In this document: piece after piece, positions 32,520 through 44,606 of the stretch | Layout of the letters: each line of letters opens with the position of its first letter | Position numbering within the stretch: the stretch's first letter is position 1 | NCBI RefSeq assembly: GCF_900095215.1 | Contig: NZ_LT606949.1 | Span: 426,284 to 490,283 of the forward strand | Length of the DNA stretch: 64,000 bases | Direction: 5' to 3' | Source: Polynucleobacter necessarius | GTDB taxonomy: Bacteria; Pseudomonadota; Gammaproteobacteria; Burkholderiales; Burkholderiaceae | Program-made: the position numbers and the translations under genes | Notes under the pieces: model-generated | Seen by the model: the letters and a program-made list of their open reading frames with translations, nothing else | What the model was told of the DNA's origin: nothing | The model's database searches: none

Positions 32520-32625
32520 GGATTTGGCTTAAAAGTCGGGGTCACCACTACAATAGAATCATATTAAAGTATGCCCCATTTAAGGTGGCCGCTACACCAG
32601 TTGCCTTATCTTTAGAGAGTATTTT

Positions 32626-35031
32626 ATGTCCAACCAACAGCAACAAAATAGCAGTATGGCCGATGCCTATGTTTGGCCTTTTGAGCAACTCCGTATGACG
32701 GATGTTGAATCCGTCGGCGGTAAGAATGCCTCTTTGGGTGAAATGATTTCGCAGTTAGCCTCAACTGGTGTTCGTGTCCCAACGGGCTTTGCGACGACCG
32801 CATTAGCGTTTCGTGATTTTTTAAAACATAATAATTTGACTGAACGCATTCAACAGCGTTTAGAAGGTTTAAATATTGATGATGTCCGTGCTTTGGCGGC
32901 AGCCGGTGCGGAGATTCGTCATTGGATCGAAACGGCACCATTGCAGCCTAAGCTTGAAAAAGAGATTCGCAAGGCTTTTGCAGTATTGGATGACTCTGGT
33001 AAGGGTTCATTCGCTGTGCGTTCATCAGCTACTGCTGAAGATTTGCCGGATGCGTCATTCGTGGGACAGCAAGAAACTTTCTTGAACGTCGAAGGTATCG
33101 ATGATGTGCTCAAGAAAATTCGCGAGGTGTTTGCTTCCCTATACAACGATCGCGCTATCTCTTGCCGCGTGCACAAGGGTTTTGCCCACGCTGAAGTAGC
33201 CTTATCTGCGGGTATCCAGCGCATGGTGCGCGCTGACTTAGGCGCTGCAGGTGTGATGTTCACACTGGATACTGAATCTGGATTTGAGGATGTGGTTTTC
33301 ATTACCTCAAGCTATGGCTTGGGAGAAACAGTGGTTCAGGGTGCGGTAAATCCTGACGAGTTCTATGTATTCAAAACCACTTTAGCAAAAGACAAGAAGG
33401 CAATCATTCGTCGTTCTTTGGGCTCCAAGTTGATTCAAATGCAATTTGCACCCAATGGCTCTGCGGAAAAAGTGCAGACTGTAGATGTATCCCCAGAAAA
33501 GCGTAATCGCTTTTCTTTAGAGGATGCGGATATTACAGAACTGGCTAAGTACGCCATGATCATTGAGAAGCACTATGGTCGTCCAATGGACATCGAGTGG
33601 GGCAAGGATGGCCAAGACGGCCGTATTTACATCCTCCAGGCTCGTCCTGAAACTGTGAAGAGTCAGGCGGAAGGTCAAGTTGAGATGCGCTATAAATTGA
33701 AAGGCAGCGCAAAAGTACTGGCAAAAGGTCGTGCGATTGGCCAAAAGATTGGTGCCGGTCCTGTGCGTATTATTCGTGACCCAAGTGAGATGGATCGTGT
33801 GCAACCAGGAGATGTATTGGTTGCCGACATGACTGATCCGAACTGGGGGCCTGTGATGAAGCGCGCTTCTGCGATTGTGACCAATCGTGGTGGTCGTACC
33901 TGTCACGCGGCGATTATTGCTCGTGAACTTGGTGTGCCTGCGGTGGTTGGTTGTGGCGATACTGCAGAGCATTTGCAAGATGGCATGATGGTGACGGTTT
34001 CTTGCGCGGAAGGTGACGAAGGTCATCTCTACGATGGTTTGATTGAGGCGGAAGTTACTGCAGTATCTCGTGGCGCTTTGCCAGAGATTCCAGTGAAGAT
34101 CACTATGAATATCGGCAATCCTCAATTGGCATTTGATTTCTGCCAGATTCCAAATGCAGGCGTTGGCCTTGCTCGTCTCGAGTTCATCATTAATAACTAT
34201 ATTGGTGTGCATCCACGTGCAGTATTGGAATACCCAAATATTGATCCTGACCTCAAGCGCGCAGTAGAGAGCGTTGCGCGTGGCTATGCAAGCCCACGTC
34301 AGTTTTACGAAGACAAGTTGGTGGAAGGTGTGGCAACGATTGCTGCTGCTTTCTATCCAAAGCCAGTCATCGTTCGTTTGTCAGACTTTAAGTCCAATGA
34401 ATATAAGAAGTTAATTGGTGGATCACGTTACGAGCCGGATGAAGAAAACCCAATATTGGGATTCCGTGGCGCATCACGTTATGTATCAGAGGATTTCGGT
34501 AAAGCTTTTGCGCTCGAGTGCGCGGCAATGAAGCGTGTGCGTGAAGATATGGGCTTAGATAACGTTGAAATCATGGTTCCATTTGTGCGCACCATCAAAC
34601 AAGCTGAGCGTGTAATCAATATGATGGAGAAGTTTGGTCTCAAGCGCGGTGTAAATGGTTTGCGCCTCATGATGATGTGCGAGATTCCATCTAACGCGAT
34701 TTTGGCTGATCAATTCCTTGAATACTTTGATGGTTTCTCGATTGGCTCCAACGACATGACTCAGTTAACTTTGGGTCTAGATCGCGATTCTGGCATGGAG
34801 TTGTTGGCCATTGACTTTGATGAGCGTGATCCAGCGGTCGAGTTCATGATTGCTCGCTCAATCGATGCATGTCGCAAGCAAAATAAATATGTTGGTATTT
34901 GTGGCCAAGGCCCTTCAGATCATCCAGACTTTGCTCGTTTGTTGGTCGAGAAGGGAATTACGTCAATCTCATTGAATCCTGATAGTGTAGTGGCTACTTG
35001 GGAAATGTTAGGTAAGAACTTAAAAGCATAA
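32626..35031 (+). CDS. ppsA: Phosphoenolpyruvate synthase
   Basis: PpsA converts pyruvate and ATP to PEP, AMP and phosphate, opening gluconeogenesis from three-carbon substrates. The 801-residue protein has the N-terminal ATP-grasp-type nucleotide domain ([32 protein letters not shown]), the swivelling phosphohistidine domain with [14 protein letters not shown] near residue 425 (the threonine is the expected PpsR target), and the C-terminal PEP-binding barrel with [16 protein letters not shown] and a catalytic Cys in VGICGQGPS. Full length, followed by a strong terminator. Confidence 0.97.
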   Translation: MSNQQQQNSSMADAYVWPFEQLRMTDVESVGGKNASLGEMISQLASTGVRVPTGFATTALAFRDFLKHNNLTERIQQRLEGLNIDDVRALAAAGAEIRHWIETAPLQPKLEKEIRKAFAVLDDSGKGSFAVRSSATAEDLPDASFVGQQETFLNVEGIDDVLKKIREVFASLYNDRAISCRVHKGFAHAEVALSAGIQRMVRADLGAAGVMFTLDTESGFEDVVFITSSYGLGETVVQGAVNPDEFYVFKTTLAKDKKAIIRRSLGSKLIQMQFAPNGSAEKVQTVDVSPEKRNRFSLEDADITELAKYAMIIEKHYGRPMDIEWGKDGQDGRIYILQARPETVKSQAEGQVEMRYKLKGSAKVLAKGRAIGQKIGAGPVRIIRDPSEMDRVQPGDVLVADMTDPNWGPVMKRASAIVTNRGGRTCHAAIIARELGVPAVVGCGDTAEHLQDGMMVTVSCAEGDEGHLYDGLIEAEVTAVSRGALPEIPVKITMNIGNPQLAFDFCQIPNAGVGLARLEFIINNYIGVHPRAVLEYPNIDPDLKRAVESVARGYASPRQFYEDKLVEGVATIAAAFYPKPVIVRLSDFKSNEYKKLIGGSRYEPDEENPILGFRGASRYVSEDFGKAFALECAAMKRVREDMGLDNVEIMVPFVRTIKQAERVINMMEKFGLKRGVNGLRLMMMCEIPSNAILADQFLEYFDGFSIGSNDMTQLTLGLDRDSGMELLAIDFDERDPAVEFMIARSIDACRKQNKYVGICGQGPSDHPDFARLLVEKGITSISLNPDSVVATWEMLGKNLKA

Positions 35032-35052
35032 TAATCGTTAAGCGAGAAATGC

Positions 35053-35083
35053 AAAAGGCCTAGATTTTTCTAGGCCTTTTTGT
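35053..35083 (+). terminator. Rho-independent terminator after ppsA
   Basis: A perfect 12-bp stem, AAAAGGCCTAGA (35053-35064) with TCTAGGCCTTTT (35069-35080), a TTTT loop and a trailing T run. It is 22 bases after the ppsA stop. Being symmetrical with A and T tracts it could also work for leftward transcription reaching it from the Anbu remnant. Confidence 0.9.
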
Positions 35084-35116
35084 TTGGTAAAAATAAAAAA
35101 AGGATAAAAACAGAGC

Positions 35117-35990
35117 CTATTTAGATTTTGTTTTAGCGCTAGCGCGCTTTATTGGCTTTTTGACTGTCGGAGTCGCAATTTTTACCCTGGCCTTTGCTGG
35201 TTGTCGGTTGACAGGAACAGCACCCATTTTTTTCGCAGGCGCAGAGATCGCGCTGGACTTATTGGCACCACTCCAACTGGGCTCCGCGATGGAATTAAAG
35301 GCCGCCCGCAGTTTTTCACCCCAAAGCTGATGAATCATTTAGAAGTAGGGATTGGATTCATCCATAGTCACCAACTTGTTAGCCTTGAGAGAGTTCTTCT
35401 CATAAACGAGCAAATCAAGGGGTAAGTCCTACTGAGATATTGCTATTTAGCGTTCAATCCATAGAGATTAAAGCGCATTTGGTAGTCAAATTTAATGAGG
35501 TATTAAAGTTCAATACGCGATCTAGGATTGGTTTGCCATATTTGGACTCTCCAATTTGAAAGTAGCAAGTCTCTGGCGTGGCTTCAATAAAGTTGCCCGC
35601 AGAGTAGACGTTAAAGAGGCGAGGTCTTTCCCCTTTAACTTGACCGCCAAAGATCAAGTTGCAGTTGAAATCAATACCTGCTGTTTCAAGAGCCTTGTGA
35701 TCGCGATCGTAAACTTGTTTAATAGCATCTCCCACAACAACAGCCGCATCATGCGAATTTGCGGCAGTCCAGAGATTGATTCCGCCTAGTAGTTGCCCTT
35801 ATAGCAAAATTTCTTTAACGGCTTGGGTGATAGTGAGATTCCCCGCGCTCATGAGGGTAAAGAAGCGATCCTTATCTTGGAATAAGGTCATTTTTCTGAA
35901 GGTGCCGATTTGATATACACCTGCATTTGTTCTTGTATCCGATAAAAATACAAGGCCATCTTTCAGGCAGAGTCCAACACAGTACGTCAT
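35117..35990 (-). pseudogene. Anbu-type proteasome-like protease, four lesions
   Basis: Anbu is an HslV/20S-beta-related Ntn-hydrolase subunit. The reconstructed frame starts MTYCVGLCLKDGLVFLSD, with the expected Thr2 nucleophile and later TFRKM lysine region, and continues through NLIFGGQVKGERPRLF to LVYEKNSLKANKLV and IHQLWGEKLR. Four lesions interrupt it: TAA at 35799-35801, TGA at 35454-35456, an extra base in the C run at about 35419-35424 (the GLPLDLLVYE region), and TAA at 35339-35341. The tail after residue IAEPSW is a roughly 50-residue Lys/Ala/Pro-rich basic extension, unlike the compact end usual in Anbu. It is last in a leftward operon with transglutaminase-like, alpha-E and ATP-grasp genes, the known Anbu neighbourhood. 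Confidence 0.85.
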
Positions 35991-36043
35991 TCTTTAACCT
36001 TCTTTAATATCTCAAGGGATTATCTCTTAAATATCAGCGGGGC

Positions 36044-36841
36044 TTAGCTCGGTTGTTGAATTGAGATGTTTGCGCTTAACTCTTCGCCACCACCTCCCGT
36101 GCGCACCCCCTTGACGGGTGCGGCTGAATAGTAGTCGCGACCTACTGCTACTCTAATGTGACGAGAGTCAATTAAACAAGCATGAGCGATATCAATACTA
36201 ATCCAGATCCCTTTATCCACATCGCTACAAAAGTCGATCCATGCGTGGCTGGCAAGGTTTTGGGACTCTTCTGCAAAGAAAGAACCGATGACATAGCGAG
36301 CAGGAATTTGTGAGGCACGGCAAAGGCTCAACATGACATGCGCATGATCTTGGCAAACACCCGATTTCATCGCAAAAGATTGAGCGGCTGTAGTCGCAAA
36401 GTTGGTTTGCCCCGGGGAGTAGATGATCGTATCTTGTATGGCGGATGCTAGGCTCAGAACTTGGTCTATAGAGTTCCTCGTGGGAAGGTTCGTAGCGAAG
36501 TATTCCAACATGGTAGCAGTTAGTTCGGTTAGATTGGTCTGCTGAAGAAGGTAGTAAGGGGATGCCGCTTTGGCATCATCCACAAACTCAAAAGCATCTT
36601 GGGTATGTAGTTCTCCTTCCGCTTCAATCATCATTGATGTATAGGGACTCTCCTGCACAAATACACTGCAGATATTTCCGAAGGTATCTATGGAATTCGA
36701 TGCCTTAATTGGCGTGCTTACTTTCCATTTGTCTATTTGTTGACCTGCGATAGATGGTGGCGTTAGGCGTAGCTCTTGAATGGAGTAACGGACTGGCGTT
36801 TCATAGCGATATTCAGTGCGGTGACGGATCTTTAGGTGCAT
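36044..36841 (-). CDS. Transglutaminase-like cysteine peptidase of the Anbu cluster
   Basis: The 265-residue product has the N-terminal beta-rich domain common to bacterial transglutaminase-like proteins (IRHRTEYRYETPVRYSIQELRL) and a catalytic domain with the cysteine in GVCQDHAHVML (about residue 163), the histidine in SHAWIDF (about residue 199) and an Asp in the ISIDIAH segment, followed by RHIRVAVGRDY. It probably acts as a peptidase or amide-bond enzyme in the cytoplasm; the substrate is unknown. It is the only frame in the Anbu operon without a visible lesion, although all its partners are broken, so its activity may now be purposeless. Confidence 0.82.
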   Translation of the reverse strand: MHLKIRHRTEYRYETPVRYSIQELRLTPPSIAGQQIDKWKVSTPIKASNSIDTFGNICSVFVQESPYTSMMIEAEGELHTQDAFEFVDDAKAASPYYLLQQTNLTELTATMLEYFATNLPTRNSIDQVLSLASAIQDTIIYSPGQTNFATTAAQSFAMKSGVCQDHAHVMLSLCRASQIPARYVIGSFFAEESQNLASHAWIDFCSDVDKGIWISIDIAHACLIDSRHIRVAVGRDYYSAAPVKGVRTGGGGEELSANISIQQPS

Positions 36842-36858
36842 ATATTCTTTATGAAAGC

Positions 36859-37831
36859 TTAGGGGACCGCTAATGGAATGAGGGATGCATTGCTAAACTC
36901 ATCGGCAATGTGATTAATGCGCTCTAAAAAAGTCTCGATGAACTCTTCTAGACCTTGTTCAAAGACTTCATCAATATCGGAGTACTCCAAGCTGGCCTTG
37001 AGTTTGCCAAGCAAGCGTTCAATTTCCTTGGATTGATGATTTTTTACCTCGGAAATCAAAGGAATTAATTCATTGATGCAGCAAACCAATGAGCGTGGCA
37101 TTTGTCTGTTGAAAATCAGCAACTCGGCAACCTGTTTTGGGGTTACTTGATCCGAATACATTTGACGATAAATCTCAAATGCCGATACTGAGCGGAGTAG
37201 TGCGGCCCAATGGTAAAAATCAAAGAATTCACCGTCGGCCTTCTCATTGCTAGATCGATTTGAGCCGAGAATCTTTAGGGCGGCCTGATCTTCATACTGC
37301 GTTTCCAGGATGTGAGCGGTGTTATCGGCACGCTCAAGCAGCGTACCTACGCTTATAAAAGGCTTCATTCTTGAGCATCGTGCCATAGAGAGCGCCCGTA
37401 AAGAGATGGCAACGGTGTTTGACCCAGTCCAATAGGCGACTTGGGTCGGCTTGATGTCTAGCCTCCAAGATGCGTTGCAGTTCAAGCCAGGTAGTATTTT
37501 GCGTTTCCAAAACCTCGGAGGTAATCTTGCCTCGAATGACGCGGGCATTTTCACGCGCTGCAAATAAACAAGAAACAATGCTAGAAGGATTGCTGGTTTC
37601 ATAGATCATAAAATCCAGTAGATTCTCGCGATTAATCAGATCATACTTGCTGAGCAATGCCTCTTCTAGTTTGGCAATTGTGAGCAGCGTTTTCCACCTC
37701 TGCTCTAAAAATTCGGGTGGTTTGGGGAGTAAAGAGGTTTGGTGGTTTACGTCCAACATGCGCGCAGTATTCTCCGCGCGCTCGGTGTAACAAGCCATCC
37801 AATAAAGACAGTCAGCTGTGCGACTTAACAT
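36859..37831 (-). pseudogene. Alpha-E domain protein of the Anbu cluster, frameshifted
   Basis: Alpha-E proteins (COG2307) are all-helical proteins of unknown activity encoded next to permuted ATP-grasp and transglutaminase-like genes. The first part (MLSRTADCLYWMACYTERAENTARML) and the second (ISVGTLLERADNTAHILE onward) are both well conserved but lie in different frames; they join if one base is removed from the A4 run at 37357-37360 (plus strand), equivalent to one extra T in the coding strand. No other lesion is seen, so this is a recent break or a homopolymer error. It overlaps nothing and sits between the ATP-grasp remnant and the transglutaminase-like gene. Confidence 0.83.
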
Positions 37832-37849
37832 ATGATTTTCTGATTCCTC

Positions 37850-39270
37850 TTACGCTTCCAATACCCAGGTGTCTTTAGTTCCGCCACCTTGAGAGGAGTT
37901 CACTACTACAGCACCTTCTTTGAGTGCGACCCTGGTTAATTCGCCCGGCACCATCTTGATAGTTTTGCCTGACAGCACAAATGGTCGTAAGTCGATATGT
38001 CGTGGCGCAACGCCTGACTCCACAAAGGTTTGGCAAGTCGAGAGTGCTAAGATAGGTTGGGCAATATATTGAGCTGGGTTGGCAATCAAATGTGCTCTAA
38101 ATTCTTCGATTTCCGCTTTTGTAGAGGCAGGTCCCACCAACATGCCATAACCGCCAGCTCCGTGGGTTATCTTTACTACCAACTTATTCAAATCGGCTAA
38201 GGTATAGGCCAAATCATCTGGATTGCGACACTGGAAGGTGGGTACATTATTGAGAATGGGTTTTTCGCCGAGATAAAACTCGATCATCTCGGGCACATAG
38301 GGATAAATAGAGTTGTCATCGGCAATACCCGTCCCATTAGCTAATGTGACATTACCAGCGCGATGCGCTGATAAGAGGCCGGCAACTCCTAATGTTGAAT
38401 CAGAGCGGAATGCCAATGGATCTAAGCAATCATCGTCAACACGGCGATAGATCACGTCGACCCTTTCAGGGACTTGAGTAGTGCGCATAAAGACTTGTTC
38501 ATTCTTAACGAATAAATCCTTGTCTTTGACTAACTCAACACCCATCTGCTGCGCAAGGTAGCGATGCTCAAAGTATGCGGAGTTATACATGCCGGGTGTT
38601 AATACAACTACATTGGGTTTTTTGCGTCATCAGGTTTTACGGAGTTAAGGCACTCCAATAAAAGATCGGGATAGTGCTCTCCAGGAGCAACTCGATATTT
38701 TTGAAAGAGATCGGGGAAGAGTCGCATCATCATCTTGCGGTCTTCAACCATATAAGAAACGCCTGATGGAACGCGCAGATTATCTTCTAGTGCATAAAAC
38801 TTGCCTTTGCCAGCTCGCACGATATCAATGCCTGCAATCTGCGCGTAGATGTCACGAGGTACGCTCACGTTGCGCATCTCTGGGCGATATTGCGCATTGT
38901 TGTAAATCTGTTAAGCAGGGATGACTCCCGCTTTGATGATTTCTTCATCGTGGTAGACGTCATAGATGAAGCGGTTCAGCGCTTTCATGCGTTGACGTAG
39001 TCCGGCATCAAGCTGCTCCCACTCTTTGGCAGAGAAAATGCGGGGTACCTGATCGAAGGGGATGATCCTTTCGGATCCTAGGTCATCACCATAGACCGCG
39101 AAGGTAATGCCCACTCGCCTAAATATGAGGTCGGCTTCAGCTCGCTTGAGACCCATGAGGGCGTCACTGTGCTGTTTTAACCAATTTTGAAAAATTTGGT
39201 AGTGTGGACGCGCTTTGCCTGCGGCGTCGAGCATTTCGTCAAAAGGCAATTTCATAGTTACAAAGCTCAT
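37850..39270 (-). pseudogene. Circularly permuted ATP-grasp protein of the Anbu cluster, two lesions
   Basis: Circularly permuted type 2 ATP-grasp proteins (COG2308) are proposed peptide or amide ligases. Three open pieces make up the family sequence. The N-terminal piece (KLPFDEMLDAAGKARPHY ... RFIYDVYHDEEIIKAGVIPA) ends at TAA 38911-38913, probably a former Glu codon. The middle piece (QIYNNAQYRPEM ... ALEDNLRVPSGVSYM) runs to an A6 run at about 38618-38624, where one missing A shifts the frame. The C-terminal piece ([18 protein letters not shown] ... [14 protein letters not shown]) is intact. The ATG at 39270 is preferred as start because the upstream TTG (39327) lies in the smpB terminator. 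Confidence 0.87.
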
Positions 39271-39325
39271 GCTTTTGTAAGCAATGAGCTGTGCAGGTTG
39301 AAGCGGCTGGGTGCTGGAGGGCACC

Positions 39326-39345
39326 AAAAAAGAGCATAAATGCTC
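39326..39345 (-). terminator. Rho-independent terminator after smpB
   Basis: Read on the minus strand, GAGCATTTATGCTC (39345-39332) forms a short perfect hairpin followed directly by a T6 run (39331-39326). It lies about 40 bases after the smpB stop and ahead of the ATP-grasp remnant, so smpB and the Anbu operon are separate transcription units. Confidence 0.65.
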
Positions 39346-39385
39346 GAATTGGTGGCATCAAAGCCGGCGCTACCCTTGTTAAAGA

Positions 39386-39838
39386 TTAAGCGTTGAGATC
39401 GCCTCTCGCAATTCGACCTTTGTGTACTTCCCACTCGCGTTCTTTGGTGGCAGCTCGCTTGTCGTGTTGCTTTTTACCTCTCGCTAAACCAATTTCACAC
39501 TTCACATTGCCTTTGGAGAAATGGAGGTTGAGAGAAACCAGGGTATAGCCTTTTTGTTCTACTTTGCCGATAAGTTTGCGGATTTCAATGGCGTTCAGTA
39601 ATAGTTTCCTGGTTCGAGTACTATCGGGAACAATATGAGTAGATGCTGAGAGTAGGGGAGTGATATGGCAGCCAATCAGGAATAGCTCCGCCTTGCGAAT
39701 GACAACATACGCTTCCTTGATGTGCACGCGGCCTGCGCGAATGGCCTTTACTTCCCAGCCTTCCAGTACAAGCCCTGCCTCAAAGCGTTCCTCGATAAAA
39801 TAATCAAAGAAGGCTTTTTTGTTATCGACGATACTCAT
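39386..39838 (-). CDS. smpB: SsrA-binding protein SmpB
   Basis: SmpB binds tmRNA and places it in stalled ribosomes for trans-translation. The 150-residue product has the OB-fold core with [29 protein letters not shown], the GCHI segment, and the C-terminal basic tail [15 protein letters not shown] that becomes helical in the ribosome. Full length and intact. It is divergent from ratA by 25 bases, a common arrangement in beta- and gammaproteobacteria. Confidence 0.97.
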   Translation of the reverse strand: MSIVDNKKAFFDYFIEERFEAGLVLEGWEVKAIRAGRVHIKEAYVVIRKAELFLIGCHITPLLSASTHIVPDSTRTRKLLLNAIEIRKLIGKVEQKGYTLVSLNLHFSKGNVKCEIGLARGKKQHDKRAATKEREWEVHKGRIARGDLNA

Positions 39839-39863
39839 ATTTATTTAGCTCTCAAGAACGATT

Positions 39864-40295
39864 ATGGCAGACGTCTACAAGACCGTTTTAATTGGCCAAT
39901 CAGCCGACCGTATGTACGGGTTGGTGACGGATGTTGCTCGCTATCCAGAATTTTTGCCCTGGTGTGGTGGGGTGGGGATTTTTGAGCAGACCGAAACGGT
40001 CCTTGATGCCAAAATCAATATTCATTTCAAGGGTATTACGCAGTATTTTCATACCCGCAATGTCAATCAGCGCCCAGAAACTATCGATATGGTCTTTGTA
40101 GATGGCCCTTTCAAGCATTTGTCGGGGCAGTGGCACTTTATCCCTTTGCGTGAGGATGCCTGTAAGGTGGAGTTCAAGCTGCACTGGGAATTTAAGAGCG
40201 TCATCCTGGATAAGAGCATTGGCCCAGTCTTTGGTCATATAGCGGGCACTTTTGTGGATTGCTTTGTGAAACGTGCAGAAGAGCTCTATGGCTGA
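39864..40295 (+). CDS. ratA: RatA-like START-domain protein (coenzyme Q-binding family)
   Basis: The 143-residue product belongs to the polyketide cyclase/START group (COG2867), with a hydrophobic ligand pocket; relatives bind ubiquinone (Coq10) and the E. coli member was described as RatA, acting on ribosome subunit joining. Family features seen are the N-terminal LIGQSADRMYGLVTDVARYPEFLPWC and the C-terminal HIAGTFVDCFVKRAEELYG. The next gene, rnfH, overlaps its end by eight bases, the usual ratA-rnfH pair. A housekeeping role in quinone handling is as likely as any toxin function. Confidence 0.88.
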   Translation: MADVYKTVLIGQSADRMYGLVTDVARYPEFLPWCGGVGIFEQTETVLDAKINIHFKGITQYFHTRNVNQRPETIDMVFVDGPFKHLSGQWHFIPLREDACKVEFKLHWEFKSVILDKSIGPVFGHIAGTFVDCFVKRAEELYG

Positions 40296-40638
40296 GCGCG
40301 TGCTTGATTTAACTCTTTGTGATGCCAGGCAGGGCGATCTGGAGCTAAGGCCCTTCAAGCTGATTTTGGAGGCTGGGGAGGTGGCGACAGTTGGGGTGGC
40401 TCTAGTTAGGGCTGGAATTGCGACTGGCCCAGATGATCCTGTTTTAGCCAGAAAGGGCTGTTTTGGGGTCTTTGGCAAGCGCAAGGACTGGGATAGCCGC
40501 ATTTATGCAGGGGATCGCTTGGAGCTCTACTCCCCGTTGCTCATCGACCCTAAGACGGTCCGTCGCAAGAAGGCACACCAGAATCAGGATGCCAAATTCC
40601 AGGCTGCCGCAGCTAAAAGAAAGGCTAGGAGGCTATAA
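40288..40638 (+). CDS. rnfH: RnfH-family ubiquitin-like protein
   Basis: RnfH (UPF0125, RatB) proteins are small beta-grasp proteins of uncertain function. The product (116 residues from ATG 40288) shows the family stretch CFGVFGKRKDWDSRIYAGDRLELYSPLLIDPKTVRR and a basic C-terminal tail rich in Lys, Ala and Arg. The ATG at 40288, inside the end of ratA, is preferred to an upstream GTG. The last codons contain a TATAAT that may serve guaB. Confidence 0.85.
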   Translation: MAERVLDLTLCDARQGDLELRPFKLILEAGEVATVGVALVRAGIATGPDDPVLARKGCFGVFGKRKDWDSRIYAGDRLELYSPLLIDPKTVRRKKAHQNQDAKFQAAAAKRKARRL

Positions 40639-40639
40639 T
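40634..40639 (+). promoter_or_regulatory. Candidate -10 box for guaB
   Basis: A perfect TATAAT spans the rnfH stop codon, 25 bases before the guaB ATG, giving a short leader. No convincing -35 lies 16-18 bases upstream. It is offered as the likeliest start of a guaB-guaA transcript, by eye only. Confidence 0.35.
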
Positions 40640-40655
40640 CGATTTTTGCGACTAG

Positions 40656-42128
<1,473 letters not shown>

Positions 42129-42163
42129 CAATTAAAAAAGCTGAAATAAGGGCTGTTTCTTTC

Positions 42164-43771
42164 GTGCACGACAAAATACTGATTCTCGACTTTGGTTCAC
42201 AAGTAACTCAACTCATTGCTCGGCGCGTGCGCGATGGACGGGTCTATTCAGAGATTCATCCCTATGATTGCGATCCAGAATTCATTCGCAAGTTCATTCA
42301 AGAGAAGAGCGGTAAGGGCATCATTCTTTCAGGTGGCCCTAGCTCTGTAACGGAAGAGGGTAGTCCACGTGCACCACAAATTGTTTTTGAGCTTGGCGTT
42401 CCAGTTTTAGGTATTTGCTACGGCATGCAAACCATGGCCACTCAGTTGGGTGGCGCTGTTGCCTCTGCTGAGTCTTTGGATAAAGCGCGTGAGTTTGGCT
42501 ACTCTGAAGTGCGTGCTCATGGCCATACCAATCTGCTCAAAGGTATTCAGGACTTTTCTACAAGTGAAGGCCACGGCATCCTCAAAGTGTGGATGAGTCA
42601 TGGCGATTCCGTTACGACCTTGCCACCATCGTTTAAGTTAATGGCTTCTACCGAGTCTTGTCCGATTGCCGGCATGGCAGATGAGGACCGTCGCTTCTAC
42701 GCATTCCAGTTTCATCCTGAAGTCACTCATACCATTCAAGGTACTGCGATCATCGAGCGCTTTGTCCACGAGATTTGCCAGTGCAAGCCTGACTGGGTCA
42801 TGGGTGATTACATCGCTGAGGCGGTTGAGAAGATTCGCAAACAGGTTGGCGACGAAGAAGCGATTCTTGGCCTGTCTGGTGGTGTTGACTCTAGTGTTGT
42901 TGCCGCTTTGATCCATCGCGCGATTGGTGATCAACTCACTTGCGTGTTTGTAGATCATGGCTTGCTTCGTCTTAATGAAGGCGATATGGTGATGGAAATG
43001 TTTGCGCGCAATTTAGGCGTGAAAGTGATTCGTGTTGATGCTAAAGATACCTTGATGGGTGAATTAGCTGGAGTTTCGGATCCGGAGGCAAAACGCAAAA
43101 TTATTGGTAAAGAATTTGTGGAAATCTTCCAAGCAGAATCTGGAAAAATCAAAAACGCTAAATGGCTTGCCCAGGGAACTATTTATCCAGATGTGATTGA
43201 ATCCGCCGGAAAAGGTAAGAAGGGTGCGCATACCATTAAGAGTCACCATAATGTGGGTGGCTTGCCAGAAGACATGCATCTCAAATTGCTTGAGCCACTA
43301 CGTGAACTCTTTAAAGATGAGGTCCGTGAGCTTGGTGTCGCCTTAGGTCTGCCTCGTGAGATGGTATATCGCCAGCCATTCCCAGGGCCTGGTCTTGGTG
43401 TACGCATCTTAGGTGAAGTCAAAGCGGAATTTGCCAGCTTGCTACAACGCGCCGATGCGATCTTTATTGAAGAGTTGCGCAATACGATTGATGAAGTCAG
43501 TCAAAAATCTTGGTATGACCTAACTAGTCAAGCCTTTGCTGTGTTCTTGCCGGTGAAGTCTGTAGGCGTGATGGGTGATGGCAGAACTTGTGAATACGTT
43601 GTGGCGCTGAGGGCGGTGCAGACGCAAGACTTTATGACAGCGCATTGGGCCCATTTGCCACATGATTTGCTTGGCAAGGTTTCCAATCGCATCATCAATG
43701 AAGTGCGCGGCATCAATCGAGTTGTGTATGACATCAGTGGCAAACCGCCAGCAACAATAGAGTGGGAATAA
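42164..43771 (+). CDS. guaA: GMP synthase (glutamine-hydrolysing)
   Basis: GuaA aminates XMP to GMP. The 535-residue protein has an N-terminal class I glutamine amidotransferase domain with the nucleophile in GICYGMQ (about residue 85) and the His-Glu pair in [10 protein letters not shown], an ATP pyrophosphatase domain with the PP-loop LSGGVDSSV (about residue 240), and the C-terminal dimerisation domain ending in PPATIEWE. The start is GTG at 42164. With guaB it forms the guanine nucleotide operon. Confidence 0.98.
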   Translation: MHDKILILDFGSQVTQLIARRVRDGRVYSEIHPYDCDPEFIRKFIQEKSGKGIILSGGPSSVTEEGSPRAPQIVFELGVPVLGICYGMQTMATQLGGAVASAESLDKAREFGYSEVRAHGHTNLLKGIQDFSTSEGHGILKVWMSHGDSVTTLPPSFKLMASTESCPIAGMADEDRRFYAFQFHPEVTHTIQGTAIIERFVHEICQCKPDWVMGDYIAEAVEKIRKQVGDEEAILGLSGGVDSSVVAALIHRAIGDQLTCVFVDHGLLRLNEGDMVMEMFARNLGVKVIRVDAKDTLMGELAGVSDPEAKRKIIGKEFVEIFQAESGKIKNAKWLAQGTIYPDVIESAGKGKKGAHTIKSHHNVGGLPEDMHLKLLEPLRELFKDEVRELGVALGLPREMVYRQPFPGPGLGVRILGEVKAEFASLLQRADAIFIEELRNTIDEVSQKSWYDLTSQAFAVFLPVKSVGVMGDGRTCEYVVALRAVQTQDFMTAHWAHLPHDLLGKVSNRIINEVRGINRVVYDISGKPPATIEWE

Positions 43772-43801
43772 GGCGCTGGCTAAATCAGCCTACCAATTCC
43801 T

Positions 43802-44599
43802 ATGCTTTAATTACGAGCGGCGGCACTCGAAATCCTGGCAGGGATTGATGCAGAAACTAAAGTAACTCAGTTATTAAATCGGTTTTCTGAATATCAGCAG
43901 CAGCGCATTGCGCTCGATATTTCTCGCCAGATCCACTCTCAGACTTTCAGACTCCCAGGGCGACCCCCAAAACCAGAATTAGTTCTTCCTAAGCTCGTTC
44001 CCAAAAGAAGAATGGATACGCCAGAAGGTAGGGCGGGTTTATTGCACTCCCTTGCCCATATCGAATTTAACGCCATGAATCTCGCTTTAGATGCGATCTA
44101 GCGATTTCAGGATATGCCACAGGAATACTATGAATACTGGCTTAAGGTCGTCAAGGAAGAGGCTTATCACTTTAGTTTGGTAAACAAGCACTTGCACTCA
44201 CTCGGTTTTACCTATGGTGATTTTCCGGCCCATAACAGCTTGTGGGAAATGGTTGAGCGCACAACCGATTCAGTCATCGCCAGAATGGCGCTGGTTCCCA
44301 GAACCATGGAAGCTAGAGGATTGGATGCGGTGCCGATGATTCGGGATCGTTTTAAGCAAATCAAAGAATTGAGAGCAGTTGAGATCCTAGAGATCATGCT
44401 GAATCATGCAATTGGCCATGTCTTGATTGGCAATCGTTGGTCTAATTTCTTATGTGTTAAAGAAGGTCTTTCTCCGATCACCGCGTATCGAGAGCTGGCT
44501 GCAAAATATCGCGCACCTATTTTAACGGGACCCTTTAATGTTGAGGCTCGTAAACGGGCTGACTTTACTTCTGAAGAGTTAAGTCTTCTTGGGGCATAG
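43802..44599 (+). pseudogene. DUF455 ferritin-like protein, two nonsense codons
   Basis: DUF455 proteins (COG2833) are uncharacterised and predicted to have a ferritin-like helical fold with acidic/histidine metal ligands (here HIEFNAMNLALDAI and EEAYHF ... HLHSLGFTYGDFPAHNSLWEM). From ATG 43802 one frame runs to 44599 but is broken by TAA at 43808-43810, two codons after the start, and TAG at 44099-44101, where the family expects Trp before RFQDMP. Downstream sequence to the end is well conserved. It is the first of three neighbouring broken genes (with a B12-type radical SAM gene and a secreted protein). Confidence 0.82.
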
Positions 44600-44606
44600 T
44601 AAGAAT

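Noticed and set aside
35117..35338. A separate small Lys-rich, histone-like gene on the minus strand
   Set aside because: Its start MIHQLWGEKLR continues in frame from the upstream Anbu sequence across a TAA, so it is the C terminus of the broken Anbu gene.
35201..35789. Plus-strand open frames opposite the Anbu remnant
   Set aside because: They lie antisense to recognisable Anbu sequence and show no protein-like conservation of their own.
39864..40638. ratA-rnfH as a toxin-antitoxin system
   Set aside because: The pair is a conserved chromosomal arrangement with START and beta-grasp folds; nothing in the sequence supports toxicity, so it is annotated as housekeeping.
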